Source: Candidatus Villigracilis affinis
GTDB taxonomy: Bacteria > Chloroflexota > Anaerolineae > Anaerolineales > Villigracilaceae
Direction of reading: 5' to 3'
Assembly (NCBI GenBank): GCA_016718275.1
Contig: JADKEA010000013.1
Location: 17,335 to 81,334 of the forward strand
Length of the DNA stretch: 64,000 nt
Of the stretch, positions 43,451 to 52,654 are shown one piece after another. The notes beneath the pieces are model-generated. The model searched no databases. It was not told where the DNA came from and worked only from the letters and a program-made list of their open reading frames with translations. A program made the position numbers and the translations under genes. Numbering within the stretch: the stretch's first letter is position 1; each line of letters starts with the position of its first letter.

Positions 43451-46400
43451 ATGACATTACACACGTATCTCCCTCAAGACCGCCTGCGCGCCTTATCGCG
43501 CGGAGGATCATTGCCCGACCGCACGAGCGGAGCTGCGCTATTTGCCGATATCTCTGGCTTCACGTCCTTGACCGAAGGCTTGCGTGAATCGCTTGGTTCG
43601 CGACACGGCGCTGAAGAACTGACGAAACATCTCGGCACGGTGTATACCGCGTTGATCGCTGAAGTTGAAAAACAGGGTGGCAGTGTAATCAACTTTGCTG
43701 GCGACGCGATCACCTGCTGGTTCGACGATTCAAATGGACCCGCTACGCCACGCGCTGCAACTTGCGCTTTTGCGTTACAAACTGCGATGGGCGTGTTCAG
43801 TTCGATCGCATTACCCAATGGCTCGACAACGGCATTGACTTTGAAGGTCGCGCTTGCAACAGGTGCGGCGCGCCGTTTCGTGGTGGGCGATCCGACGATC
43901 CACTATCTGGACGCATTGGCGGGGGCGACGGTGATGCGGACGGCAGTCGGGGAACATCTTGCCAACAAAGGTGATGTGCTGGTGGATGAAGCGACAGTGC
44001 AAGCGTTGGGAAATGCAGTGGTTGTCAAAGAATGGCGAAGTGACGAGAATGGGGAGAGGTTTGCCTTGGTGGAGAAGTTATCAGTAACCAGCGATCGGTT
44101 ATCAGTGCGTGATGAAACTGTAGACGAATCACTGATAACTTCTGAACAACTTAGACCGTGGATTCATTCAAGTGTGTATGACCGCGAGACAACAGGACAA
44201 GCATCGTTCCTGACCGAGTTCCGTCCGTGTGTGGCGTTGTTTGTGCGGTTCACGGGCATCGACTATGATTCGGATTCAGCCGAGAGCGAGTTGGATGCGT
44301 TTATTCGCGAAGTGCAGAGAATCGCTTCGCGCTATGACGGCACGTTGATGGGCATTTCGATCGGGGACAAGGGCAGTTATGTGTATGTCGACTTTGGAGC
44401 GTTGAGCGCGCACGAGGATGATCCTCGTCGCGCGGTGAAGGCGGCATTGGAGTTGCGGGAGAAAACCAAGTTGCAGTTGCAGATGGGCATCACACAGGGA
44501 CTGATGCGTGTGGGCACGTATGGCGGTGTGACGCGCAAGACGTTCGGCACGTTGGGCGATGAAGTCAATCTCGCGGCGCGCTTGATGAGCAATGCTGCAC
44601 CTGGTGAGGTATTGTTGAGTGGTCACGCGTATAAAGCAGTTGAAAATTATTTTTCGTCAGAACCCCGTTCGCCATTAGCAATGAAAGGCAAAGCGGAGCC
44701 GTTACCTGTGTTCGCAGTGACGGGGGAACGCCAGCAACGTGCCATTCGATTACAAGAACCAACCTACGCCCTGCCGATGGTGGGAAGAACGCAAGAGCTG
44801 CGAGTCATCAATGACAAATTAGAGTTGGCGGAAAAAGGTCAAGGGCAGATAATAGGTATCGTGGCAGAGGCAGGCATGGGCAAGTCCCGACTCGTGGCGG
44901 AGGTGATTCGACTCGCCCGTCGCAAAGGCTTCGCTGGTTATGGCGGAGCCTGTCAATCGGATGCGGTCAATACGCCGTATCAAACATGGAAATCCATCTG
45001 GCAGGCGTTCTTCGATGTGGACCCGTCTGCGCCGTTGAAAAAACAAATGCGTAATCTCGAAGGCGAGATCGAAGACCGCGCGCCTGAACGTGTGCAAGCC
45101 ATGCCGCTGTTAAACGTCGTGCTGGGTTTGGAAATCCCTGATAATGATTTCACCAAAACACTTGAACCGCAGTATCGTAAGAGCGCGTTGCGGGCATTGC
45201 TCGAAGATTGTTTGCGCGCGGCGGCGGAAAGATGAGCCGCTGTTGATCGTCATCGAAGATATGCACTGGATCGATGCGCTTTCGCATGACCTGCTCGAAG
45301 AATTGGCGCGCGCGTTGACTGACAGCCGCGTGTGTTTCGTGCTGGCGTATCGTCCGCCGCAATTGGCGCGGTTGGAAGCGCCGCGGCTCGAAGCCATGCC
45401 GAACTTCACCAAAATTGAACTGCATGAATTGAATCAAGCCGAAGCGGAGAGTGCCATCCGCGCGAAACTGGCGCAGTTGTATCCTGCGCGCGGCGGCGCA
45501 CTGCCGAGCGGCTTGGTGGATAAACTGATGGCGCGCTCGCAGGGCAATCCGTTCTATCTGGAAGAACTGCTCAACTACGTGCGTGACCGTGGACTCGATC
45601 CCGCCGACCTGAACAAAATTGAACTGCCCGACAGTTTGCACACGCTCATCCTCAGCCGCATTGACCAGTTGAGCGAGCGCGAGAAGACCACCCTGCGCGT
45701 GGCGAGCATCGTCGGGCGTTTGTTCCGCGTCGAGTGGCTGACGGGGTACTATCCCGAATTGGGCGGAATGAATCGCGTGCAATCTGATCTGGAGCAATTG
45801 GCGGGGCTGGACATCACGCCTCTGGACACGCCCGAGCCTGAGTTGGCGTATCTGTTCAAGCACATCGTCACGCATGAAGTGACTTACGAGAGTCTGCCGT
45901 TTGCCACGCGCGCCAAATTGCATGAACAGTTGGCGGCGTATCTGGAAAGACAGATCGCGGCGGGGGCGTTGACCGAAGCATCCCTGCTGGACATGCTGGT
46001 GTATCACTATGAGCGCAGTGACAACCCTGCCAAACAGCGTGCCTATTTGAAGAAGGCGGGGCAAGCCGCATTGGATGTAAGCGCCTTAAACTCCGCGCGG
46101 GATTATTTTTCCCGCTTGCTGGAACTGACCCCCGAGGACGACCCTGAACGTTCCGCACTGGCGTTGAAACTAGCGGATTCGATTATGGACGACTTTCCCG
46201 CCGCGCGCGCCGCGATCGATCAGGCACAAGCCGCCGCGAAAACTGATGCCGACCGCGCCTCCGCGCAGGTATATTTGGGCGAGCTTGTTATGGGATTGGG
46301 CAATTATGCCGAAGGTCAGGCGATTATCGCCGAAGCCGTGCACATGGCGCGCGCCAGCGACGACTCACGAACATTATGTCTCGCGTTGTATGCGCTCGGC

Positions 46401-47090
46401 GATGTGAACTGGTATTTGGGCGAACTGGAAGATGCCAAAGTAGCGCTCGATGAAAGCCTGAGTCTGGCACGTGCGTTAGGAGACTTGGATGCTGAGTTAA
46501 GCGCGCTCAATCGGATGGGGCTTGTGGCGTTATCTCAAAGTGATCTAGCCGAAGCAGAACGGCTCTTGCGCGAAGTCCACACGCGGGCTGTGGCGGCGGG
46601 CTACCGCTTGCTGATACTGAGAGCGCTCAACAACTTGGGCTGGACTGCGGGTGAGCGCAAGGATTACGCAATGGCGAAGGAATATTACCAGCAGAGGTTG
46701 GCACTGTCCCGCGAGATGGGTTGGCAATCCGCCATCGCCTTGGTTCTCGGTAATCTGGCGGGAGTGGACATCGAACTCGGTCAACTCGCCGCGGCACGCG
46801 CGGGCTTGCACGAAGGGCTTGCGCTGGCGCAACAGAGCGGCCAGCCTTACTTGGTGGTGGGGGTGGTGAATAATTTTGGCTTTCTCTTCCACGCCGAAGG
46901 ACAGACCGAGCGGGCGTTGGCTTTATTTGGCTTGGTACGCAACCAGCCTAGCTGGACCAGCGATTTCCAGCGCCAAATGGACAGGACGCTCGCCGAATGG
47001 GCGCTCGACCCGTCCGTGGTGGAGGCGGGGTTGAAGGCGGGCGAGGCGTTGGATTGGGATGAGACGGTGAAGGAGCTATTAGCTGGGTGA
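43451..47090 (+). pseudogene. sAC-like tandem nucleotide cyclase/AAA ATPase/TPR protein with a +1 frameshift
   Basis: The first frame (43451-45235, 594 residues) carries two class III cyclase domains and the start of an ATPase. Domain 1 has the metal residues in LFADISGFTSLTE and NFAGDAITCWF. In domain 2 the matching segment is LFVRFTGID, so one metal Asp is lost. The P-loop is EAGMGKSRLV. Frame two (from before 45233 to 47090) continues with DEPLLIVIEDMHWIDALSH (Walker B), then helical TPR repeats to the end. Removing one A in GAAAGA (45227-45232) joins both into about 1213 residues. The layout resembles soluble adenylyl cyclases. No Shine-Dalgarno; a TATAAT lies at 43410-43415. Confidence 0.85.
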
Positions 47091-47157
47091 TGGGAGTTAG
47101 GGTTAGGGGATGGTTCTGACCCCCAACCCCTAGCTCCCGACTCCTGAAAGGAGAATT

Positions 47158-47259
47158 ATGGGGATAAAGAGTTATCGCGACCTGCGCGCGTGGCAAAGCG
47201 GCATGGAGTAGGTCGTGATGGTGTATGAGATCAGAGAGAAGTTTCCGTCGAAGGAATAG
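47158..47259 (+). pseudogene. Remnant of a four-helix-bundle (23S rRNA intervening-sequence-type) protein gene
   Basis: After AAAGGAGAATT an ATG opens IKSYRDLRAWQSGME, a TAG, then VVMVYEIREKFPSKE and a second TAG. This is the N-terminal signature of the four-helix-bundle protein family found in 23S rRNA intervening sequences and often free-standing; intact members continue for about 90 more residues. Here one internal stop and an early end leave about 33 codons. The upstream sequence GGGAGTTAGGGGTT-like/CCCCTAGCTCCC forms an inverted repeat. No rRNA is near. Confidence 0.65.
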
Positions 47260-47338
47260 AGTCGTATGCTGTTACCCTAATATGCGCATACTTTTTCTTC
47301 CAACGTTTACAAAATGATCCATTTCCCATCCACGCCTG

Positions 47339-48754
47339 TTACCTCCCGATTTTAGAAATAAACTCCTCACCCTTCCCAATAAATTCAGCATGGTCATCAG
47401 GCGCAGAAGCAGACGCCATCAAATCCTGTGTCTTTTCACGCAAAACCTGACGGGCGGTTGGCGCACCTGCCTCCTGCCATTTTTCCATGCTGTAATGAGG
47501 ATAGACATTGCTGATGTAATATCCGTTCTTATAGTTTCGCAGGGTGGATGGAGATTTCAAAAAGTTATTTCCTGGTCCCACTTTTGCAATCTCATCTACA
47601 GCAGAATTGACATCATCCAGTTGAAAACCATCATGCAGGCGCAGGGCCTGGTCAATGATCTCGTGCGCGTGGACGAAGGTTGTTGGCGAGATCGATTTCG
47701 AGCCAAGCGAATCTCCAATGAACGGAGCCAAGTGTCCGTGTGAGAGAAGAAGCGCGAGGGTATTCATCCAGTAGGTGTCTGCGGAAATCAAATCCATGCC
47801 CCAGCCCGTGCCGCTTCCTGAAGTGGAGCAATGCGGAATGCCGTAATATTTCAACATCTCGGAGCAGGCCACGCTGATGAGAATGCTTTGCGGATCGTAA
47901 AAATTGAGCATGGTGCGCATGTCAAAATAGACGGGTAACATGCCGAGCAAAATGGGCGCGCCTTTTTTGATGGTCTGGCTGATGACCAGCCCGGCGAGCA
48001 ACTCGGCCATGAGCAGAGTCAACGTGCCCGCAGGCGTAAGCGGCGTGGATGCGCCCGCCATGCTGTAATTTGAAAAGATGATCGGCAGGCCGCGTTCGAT
48101 GGAAATTTTCATTTTATCCACTGTGCCTGCATTCATCACCAGCGGACTGACGGGGTTGAAATACGGAATGATGAAGGGCTTGCTGCCAAGATCACCATGC
48201 AGCATTTCGAACATCTGCATCACATCGGGAAACCTGTTTTCATCTGAAACGAGCAAGACCAATGGCTTGGTGGTATTCGCAATGTGTTCAAGTGAGCCGT
48301 ACAGGTCGGTCAATTCCTCAGGCACATCACGCACGATCCCCACGGTTGAAATCACATCGTAATGCTTGAGGCTCGAGCCGAGGCGCACGAGGTCTTGAAA
48401 ATTTTTACGTTTGAAAATATCGAGCGTTTCATCCACGGGGTTTTGATAAAACAACGCGGTCACCCCCACTCCAAAGCGCAGACGGTCTTCCCCCAACTTT
48501 AGTTTATGTTCGCCGCGGCGATCGTACACATCGATCGTCTTCGGCGTGGATTTGATCGCATCTTCCACAATTTCAGGCGGAAACTTGATAATGCGATCCT
48601 CTGATTTCAAGCCGAGTTTCCACTCGAGCATTTGCAGGATCGCAGGCGAATCCACGCGCACACCAGTTTCGCTTAACACCTTCAAAACGTTTTTATGCGC
48701 TTCGAGGATCTGCTCTTCATTCATTAAAGTTAATTTCGGGCGGACGTTATTCAT
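47339..48754 (-). CDS. MttB-family (trimethylamine-type) corrinoid methyltransferase homologue
   Basis: The 471-residue protein matches the trimethylamine methyltransferase superfamily: FPPEIVEDAIKSTPKTIDVYD, GVGVTALFYQNP, and the C-terminal KVGPGNNFLKSPSTLRNYK and WQEAGAPTARQVLREKTQDL regions. There is no in-frame UAG, so it is a non-pyrrolysine member, like glycine-betaine or other quaternary-amine methyltransferases. It would pass a methyl group to a corrinoid protein, but no corrinoid protein or activase is in the window. Start ATG 48754 follows GGAGAGTGAAAC. Confidence 0.88.
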   Translation of the reverse strand: MNNVRPKLTLMNEEQILEAHKNVLKVLSETGVRVDSPAILQMLEWKLGLKSEDRIIKFPPEIVEDAIKSTPKTIDVYDRRGEHKLKLGEDRLRFGVGVTALFYQNPVDETLDIFKRKNFQDLVRLGSSLKHYDVISTVGIVRDVPEELTDLYGSLEHIANTTKPLVLLVSDENRFPDVMQMFEMLHGDLGSKPFIIPYFNPVSPLVMNAGTVDKMKISIERGLPIIFSNYSMAGASTPLTPAGTLTLLMAELLAGLVISQTIKKGAPILLGMLPVYFDMRTMLNFYDPQSILISVACSEMLKYYGIPHCSTSGSGTGWGMDLISADTYWMNTLALLLSHGHLAPFIGDSLGSKSISPTTFVHAHEIIDQALRLHDGFQLDDVNSAVDEIAKVGPGNNFLKSPSTLRNYKNGYYISNVYPHYSMEKWQEAGAPTARQVLREKTQDLMASASAPDDHAEFIGKGEEFISKIGR

Positions 48755-48786
48755 GTTTCACTCTCCTGCGCGCAATTGTACCGAAT

Positions 48787-48825
48787 AAACATATCCCCTG
48801 ACCAGTGTGGTCAGGGGATATGTTT
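48787..48825 (-). terminator. Intrinsic terminator after the RIO kinase gene
   Basis: An 18-bp perfect stem (48787-48804 with 48808-48825) with a 3-nt loop directly follows the RIO kinase stop on the minus strand, and its 3' end reads TTTATTC. Confidence 0.8.
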
Positions 48826-49842
48826 TTATTGTTGAGCTTCCCAGGCATGCCGATCTTCAGAACTTTCAGCATCCAGATACTTCGGATCAATCTTGAAGAC
48901 CTTGTGACCATGAGATGTCCACAATTCGGTGGCAAGGGAAAGCCCGTTACATTGAACGCCCTGAGACGAAAAATACTGACACACCCGTGAGACATCGCGC
49001 AAAAAGATATTCCACGAAGCAGGATTCGATTCAGGAATGACCACCTGCGGGAAATCGATCAACGTAATGTCGCCATCCCAATACAGGATGTTATACGCAG
49101 ACAGATCACCGTGGATGCGGCCATGCTTAAGCATCAAATCGATGTTGTACACCGCGCGATCAAAAAGCGATTGGGCTTCGTCCAATTCCAGATTCACAGC
49201 ATTCAACGGAGGCGCAGCAGATGCCAGATCGCCGATGTATCCCATCAGGATGGCGTTCTTCTCCATCGCATACGGCTTCGGGACATCTGCGCCTGCTTCG
49301 TGCAGGGATTTCAGGGTCTGGAATTCATAGGCGATCCACGATTGATGCCTTGCCTCTTCACCGAAAGCGGTGCGTTTTCGCATGGCGTGCAATGTGCCAT
49401 CATCGACGATGACGTTGCCGCTCTCATCCAAATCGGCGCGGCCCGTGCGATATTGCTGGTCATTTTTCAGGTTGCGCAGCATGCGCGGACGATAAATCTT
49501 CGCGGCGACCAGTGGCGCATCCACAGCAACGCCAGACTTGCACAGATAGACCGAGGCCTCCTTGCCGCCCTTCACTTTGCGAAGCACATCCGAGATCCAC
49601 TTGTGTTCGGCAATTTCCGAAAGAGAATCCAGCAGCCAGGCCTCTTCAAAGCGGGCGGCCTTGTAGGTAAACTGAAATTCGCGTGAAATTTCCTGAGCGC
49701 GGACAAAAAGACTGGCCTCCATCACGCGCTTCCTTGACTCACGTTTCTGCGAGACGCGTTTATGGGAAGATTGCGTCCCGTCTTCATTTAATTCGTCGAG
49801 TTCTTCATAAAACTCAAGAAGTTGATTTTTACTCATTTTCAA
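48826..49842 (-). CDS. RIO-type serine/threonine kinase
   Basis: The 338-residue protein contains a RIO1-like kinase domain: GGKEASVYLCKSG (glycine-poor nucleotide loop), AAKIYR with the ATP-binding lysine, ALMRKRTAF-like region, HGRIHGDLSAYNILYW catalytic loop and LIDFPQ metal motif. RIO kinases in archaea and eukaryotes act in ribosome maturation; bacterial ones are poorly characterised and may act as ATPases. A charged N-terminal extension of ~80 residues carries SSHKRVSQKRESRKRV. Start ATG 49842 (or 49836). A short leader ORF and two hairpins precede it. Confidence 0.88.
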   Translation of the reverse strand: MKMSKNQLLEFYEELDELNEDGTQSSHKRVSQKRESRKRVMEASLFVRAQEISREFQFTYKAARFEEAWLLDSLSEIAEHKWISDVLRKVKGGKEASVYLCKSGVAVDAPLVAAKIYRPRMLRNLKNDQQYRTGRADLDESGNVIVDDGTLHAMRKRTAFGEEARHQSWIAYEFQTLKSLHEAGADVPKPYAMEKNAILMGYIGDLASAAPPLNAVNLELDEAQSLFDRAVYNIDLMLKHGRIHGDLSAYNILYWDGDITLIDFPQVVIPESNPASWNIFLRDVSRVCQYFSSQGVQCNGLSLATELWTSHGHKVFKIDPKYLDAESSEDRHAWEAQQ

Positions 49843-49888
49843 ACAACCTTATACGTTATAAAAATCTATTTTCCATCGCCCTGCGTTA

Positions 49889-49960
49889 AAAACAAAACCG
49901 CAGGGTCAAGCCCGCGGCTGATCGGAATCAAAAACCGCAGGGCAAAAGCGCACTGCGGTT
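49889..49960 (-). terminator. Two consecutive terminator-like hairpins upstream of the RIO kinase gene
   Basis: On the minus strand, AACCGCAG/CTGCGGTT (49953-49960 with 49933-49940) is followed by TTTTTG. A second stem, CCGCGGG/CCCTGCGG (around 49898-49917), is followed by TTTTGTTTTT. They end the short transcript from the 20-codon ORF or attenuate the kinase gene. Confidence 0.6.
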
Positions 49961-49987
49961 CAATGTTGAAAAGGCAAAAAGCCAGTA

Positions 49988-50050
49988 TTACATTAACCCT
50001 GCAGGAGGCGCGCAAACAAGTGCTTTGACAGCTAACAAGATGGATTTCAT
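49988..50050 (-). CDS. 20-aa peptide, possible leader of the RIO kinase gene
   Basis: A 20-codon ORF starts at ATG 50050 on the minus strand after AAAGGAGG with 9-nt spacing, one of the best Shine-Dalgarno sequences in the window. It encodes MKSILLAVKALVCAPPAGLM, hydrophobic with two lysines and one cysteine. Two terminator hairpins follow, then the RIO kinase gene. This could be a leader peptide, a tiny membrane peptide or a small protein of its own. I know no homologue. Confidence 0.5.
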   Translation of the reverse strand: MKSILLAVKALVCAPPAGLM

Positions 50051-50114
50051 TTTTTCGTGCCTCCTTTCAAAGTGAAATATAGTAATGCGATTTTATCGCG
50101 GGAAATCAGGCGTG

Positions 50115-52571
50115 TCAAGAACGGCGGCGGGAGCGTATCAAGACCGTCAGATAAAGCGCAATGCCGAAATTGAAAAAGCTCGCGCCGCGAATATCAGGAA
50201 CCGACCCAATGGCAACGGGCCAGATCAACGCCAGCCAGTTCGCCAACTGCGGAACAAAGACCTTGTCATAAAGAATGATCGTCACCGCGCCGATCAGGGC
50301 GCCAGGCACACTCCCAGCCCCGCCCAGAATCACCATCGTCAGGATCATGCTGGAAACATGAAAAGCCATCAAATCTGGTTCAACAAAAGACAGGGTGCTG
50401 GCATATAAAACGCCAGCCATGCCCGCCATAGCCGAGCTGATCATCAATGCCTGCGTGCGCGCAAGGTTCACATCCACGCCCACAGATAAAGCTGCCAGTT
50501 CATCATCGCTCAACGCCATCCAGGCCCGTCCGGTGCGTGAAGAAATGATCTGCTGGCTTATCCATGCGAGCAAAACGATCACAAAGAAGACCAGATAATA
50601 TCTCTGCATCTGCCCGGCAAGGCTGAAGCCCAAAATATGCGGCGCAGCGATCCCGCCGATACCGCCCATCCCGCCTGTGAACTCGAGGTTGATGATCACC
50701 TGCCGAACCAACAAGCCAAAGGCAAGAGTCGCAACTGCAAAAAAATCGCTCCGCAATCGGCGTGCGAGACCGCCTTTCAACCATCCAAAAAATGCACCCA
50801 TCGCAGCGCCCAACAGCAAGGCGATGGTTATGTCAAATTTTGCAGTGAGCAAAGCCGTCAGATACGCAGACAGCCCGAAGCTGGCGGCAAAACCAAGGTC
50901 CAGCAAGCCCGCGACTCCGAGCGCAAGATTTAGCCCAAGCGCCAGCAGAATAAAAATCCCAGCCAGGCGCAAAATGACCTGTCCGCCTTGAAACATCAAT
51001 GGAAATGCAAACAGAACCAGCAATGCGATGACGAGCCAACGCCTCCCACTGGACCCTTGAACTGGTGCCGTCAAAATTACAGAATCACGTACGACAGTTG
51101 TTTCTCCCCCATCCGCATCCGAAGTGAATCCGTTCGGCCGCCAGGCAAACAACAAAATCAGGATCAACAACAGCAACGCAGGAGTCCACTGTGCGGTGAG
51201 GTAATAATCGCTTAACGAGGAAAGTCCGCCGATCAAGAATCCACTCACCAGCGCGCCAAACGGATTCCCAATGCCGCCCAACAAAGCAGTCATGAACGCA
51301 AATAGTCCGCTTTGTGCGCCATGCGAGCCAAATGGGCGTGAATAATATAAAGCGAAGATAAATCCTGCCGCCCCAGCAAACGCACCGCCAAAAGCAAACG
51401 CCTTGCGGATCGTCCCGCCGATGTTGACTCCCAATATTTGCGCCGCCTGCTGGTTTTGAGAAACCGCCCGAATGGCGCGGCCCGTACGTGATTTTTGAAT
51501 AAACCAATTGGCAAGTGCCACCAAAACAACCGCGGAGAGAATCACAAATACATCGCTAAAGCGGATGATGACATTCATCGGCAATCCGAAATATTTCACC
51601 AGATTGATCTCAGGCAGGAATGAAGGAATGCCATCTGTGGGCACTTCAGGCAAACCCGGTACACTGCGATGCTCCCCGGGGATCCACGAGCCCTGATAGG
51701 TGCGCCAGACAAGAGCGCCTTGAAAAAGAATAAACGACAAGCCAAGTGTGGCGATCAATGGCCCAAGCCTTGAAGCACCTCGAAATGGAGCAAAGCCCAA
51801 TATCTCCACACCCACACTTAGCAACGCCCCCAAAGACATTGCCAAAAGAAATACAAAGAATAAAGCGCCCGCAAGTTGAAGCGGGGGCCAGTTTTCACGA
51901 ATGCCGATGATATTAATAATGGAGGTGACCAATGCAGTCGTCAGCGCGAAGACATCGCCGTGCGCCAGATTCAAAGTGCGGACCGTGCCATAGATCAAGG
52001 TCACGCCGATGGCGTTCAACGCAAGAACTGCGCCGTTCGACAAGCCAAAGACAAGAATTTGAACAAAAGTCTCGAATGAATTCGGTGCATTTGGGTTTCG
52101 TGGCTGCCCAGCCTGCCCGGCTTGAGTCTCGGCTTTTTCCGCTGTCCAATCCACTTCATAATCACCGTTACAGCGCGGCTGTCGGTCATGCCAGTGGATG
52201 GTCATATGCCCCGATGCAGACTTCAAATTTGAAAACGAAGCATCGATGGAAAGGTCGTCACCAAGCACTGCGGAAAACCGATCGTCGACGATGGCGAGTT
52301 CATCTGCGACATCCAGATGCCCGTATTCGATCCCAGTGCAACTGATGCCATCTGTCCCCGTAAAACTGTACACGATCCCAGCCAGATGATTCTCGCGGAT
52401 GGTAAATTTGACCGTAAAGGATAATCCGTCCTGCGAGAGACCTGTACCACCCCACTCCCCATCGTTGGATGGGATCGTGATCAAAGCTTGCGCAGGCTGG
52501 GTCGCGATCTGCTGATTACCACAGGCAACAAGAAAGAAAAGAGCGATACCAATAAGAAGAATTTTTTTCAT
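50115..52571 (-). CDS. Triple fusion: lipoprotein domain + LivH permease + LivM permease
   Basis: The 818-residue protein begins with a lipoprotein signal (KKILLIGIALFFLVAC, Cys ~17) and a beta-rich domain of about 125 residues with TGLSQDGLSFTVKFTI and paired cysteines. Residues ~165-485 are a LivH-type permease (LNAIGVTLIYGTVRTLNLAHGD), and ~505-818 a LivM-type permease (LALGLNLALGVAGLLDLGFAA; WMALSDDELAALSVGVDV). Both permease halves of a branched-chain amino acid importer are thus in one chain. No LivF/LivG ATPases or LivK binding protein lie in the window. Start ATG 52571. Confidence 0.88.
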   Translation of the reverse strand: MKKILLIGIALFFLVACGNQQIATQPAQALITIPSNDGEWGGTGLSQDGLSFTVKFTIRENHLAGIVYSFTGTDGISCTGIEYGHLDVADELAIVDDRFSAVLGDDLSIDASFSNLKSASGHMTIHWHDRQPRCNGDYEVDWTAEKAETQAGQAGQPRNPNAPNSFETFVQILVFGLSNGAVLALNAIGVTLIYGTVRTLNLAHGDVFALTTALVTSIINIIGIRENWPPLQLAGALFFVFLLAMSLGALLSVGVEILGFAPFRGASRLGPLIATLGLSFILFQGALVWRTYQGSWIPGEHRSVPGLPEVPTDGIPSFLPEINLVKYFGLPMNVIIRFSDVFVILSAVVLVALANWFIQKSRTGRAIRAVSQNQQAAQILGVNIGGTIRKAFAFGGAFAGAAGFIFALYYSRPFGSHGAQSGLFAFMTALLGGIGNPFGALVSGFLIGGLSSLSDYYLTAQWTPALLLLILILLFAWRPNGFTSDADGGETTVVRDSVILTAPVQGSSGRRWLVIALLVLFAFPLMFQGGQVILRLAGIFILLALGLNLALGVAGLLDLGFAASFGLSAYLTALLTAKFDITIALLLGAAMGAFFGWLKGGLARRLRSDFFAVATLAFGLLVRQVIINLEFTGGMGGIGGIAAPHILGFSLAGQMQRYYLVFFVIVLLAWISQQIISSRTGRAWMALSDDELAALSVGVDVNLARTQALMISSAMAGMAGVLYASTLSFVEPDLMAFHVSSMILTMVILGGAGSVPGALIGAVTIILYDKVFVPQLANWLALIWPVAIGSVPDIRGASFFNFGIALYLTVLIRSRRRS

Positions 52572-52654
52572 AAGGCGGTAAGTTTACTTGCGAAGCAATC
52601 AATTGGAAATGGCCATCTGCGCACTTCGGCTGCGCACCACTCAGCGCGCAGATT

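Noticed and set aside
45150..46064. Long open frame on the minus strand (304 codons) opposite the cyclase/ATPase gene
   Set aside because: It is antisense to strong ATPase/TPR coding sequence, has unusual composition and no Shine-Dalgarno; a shadow of codon bias in GC-rich sequence.
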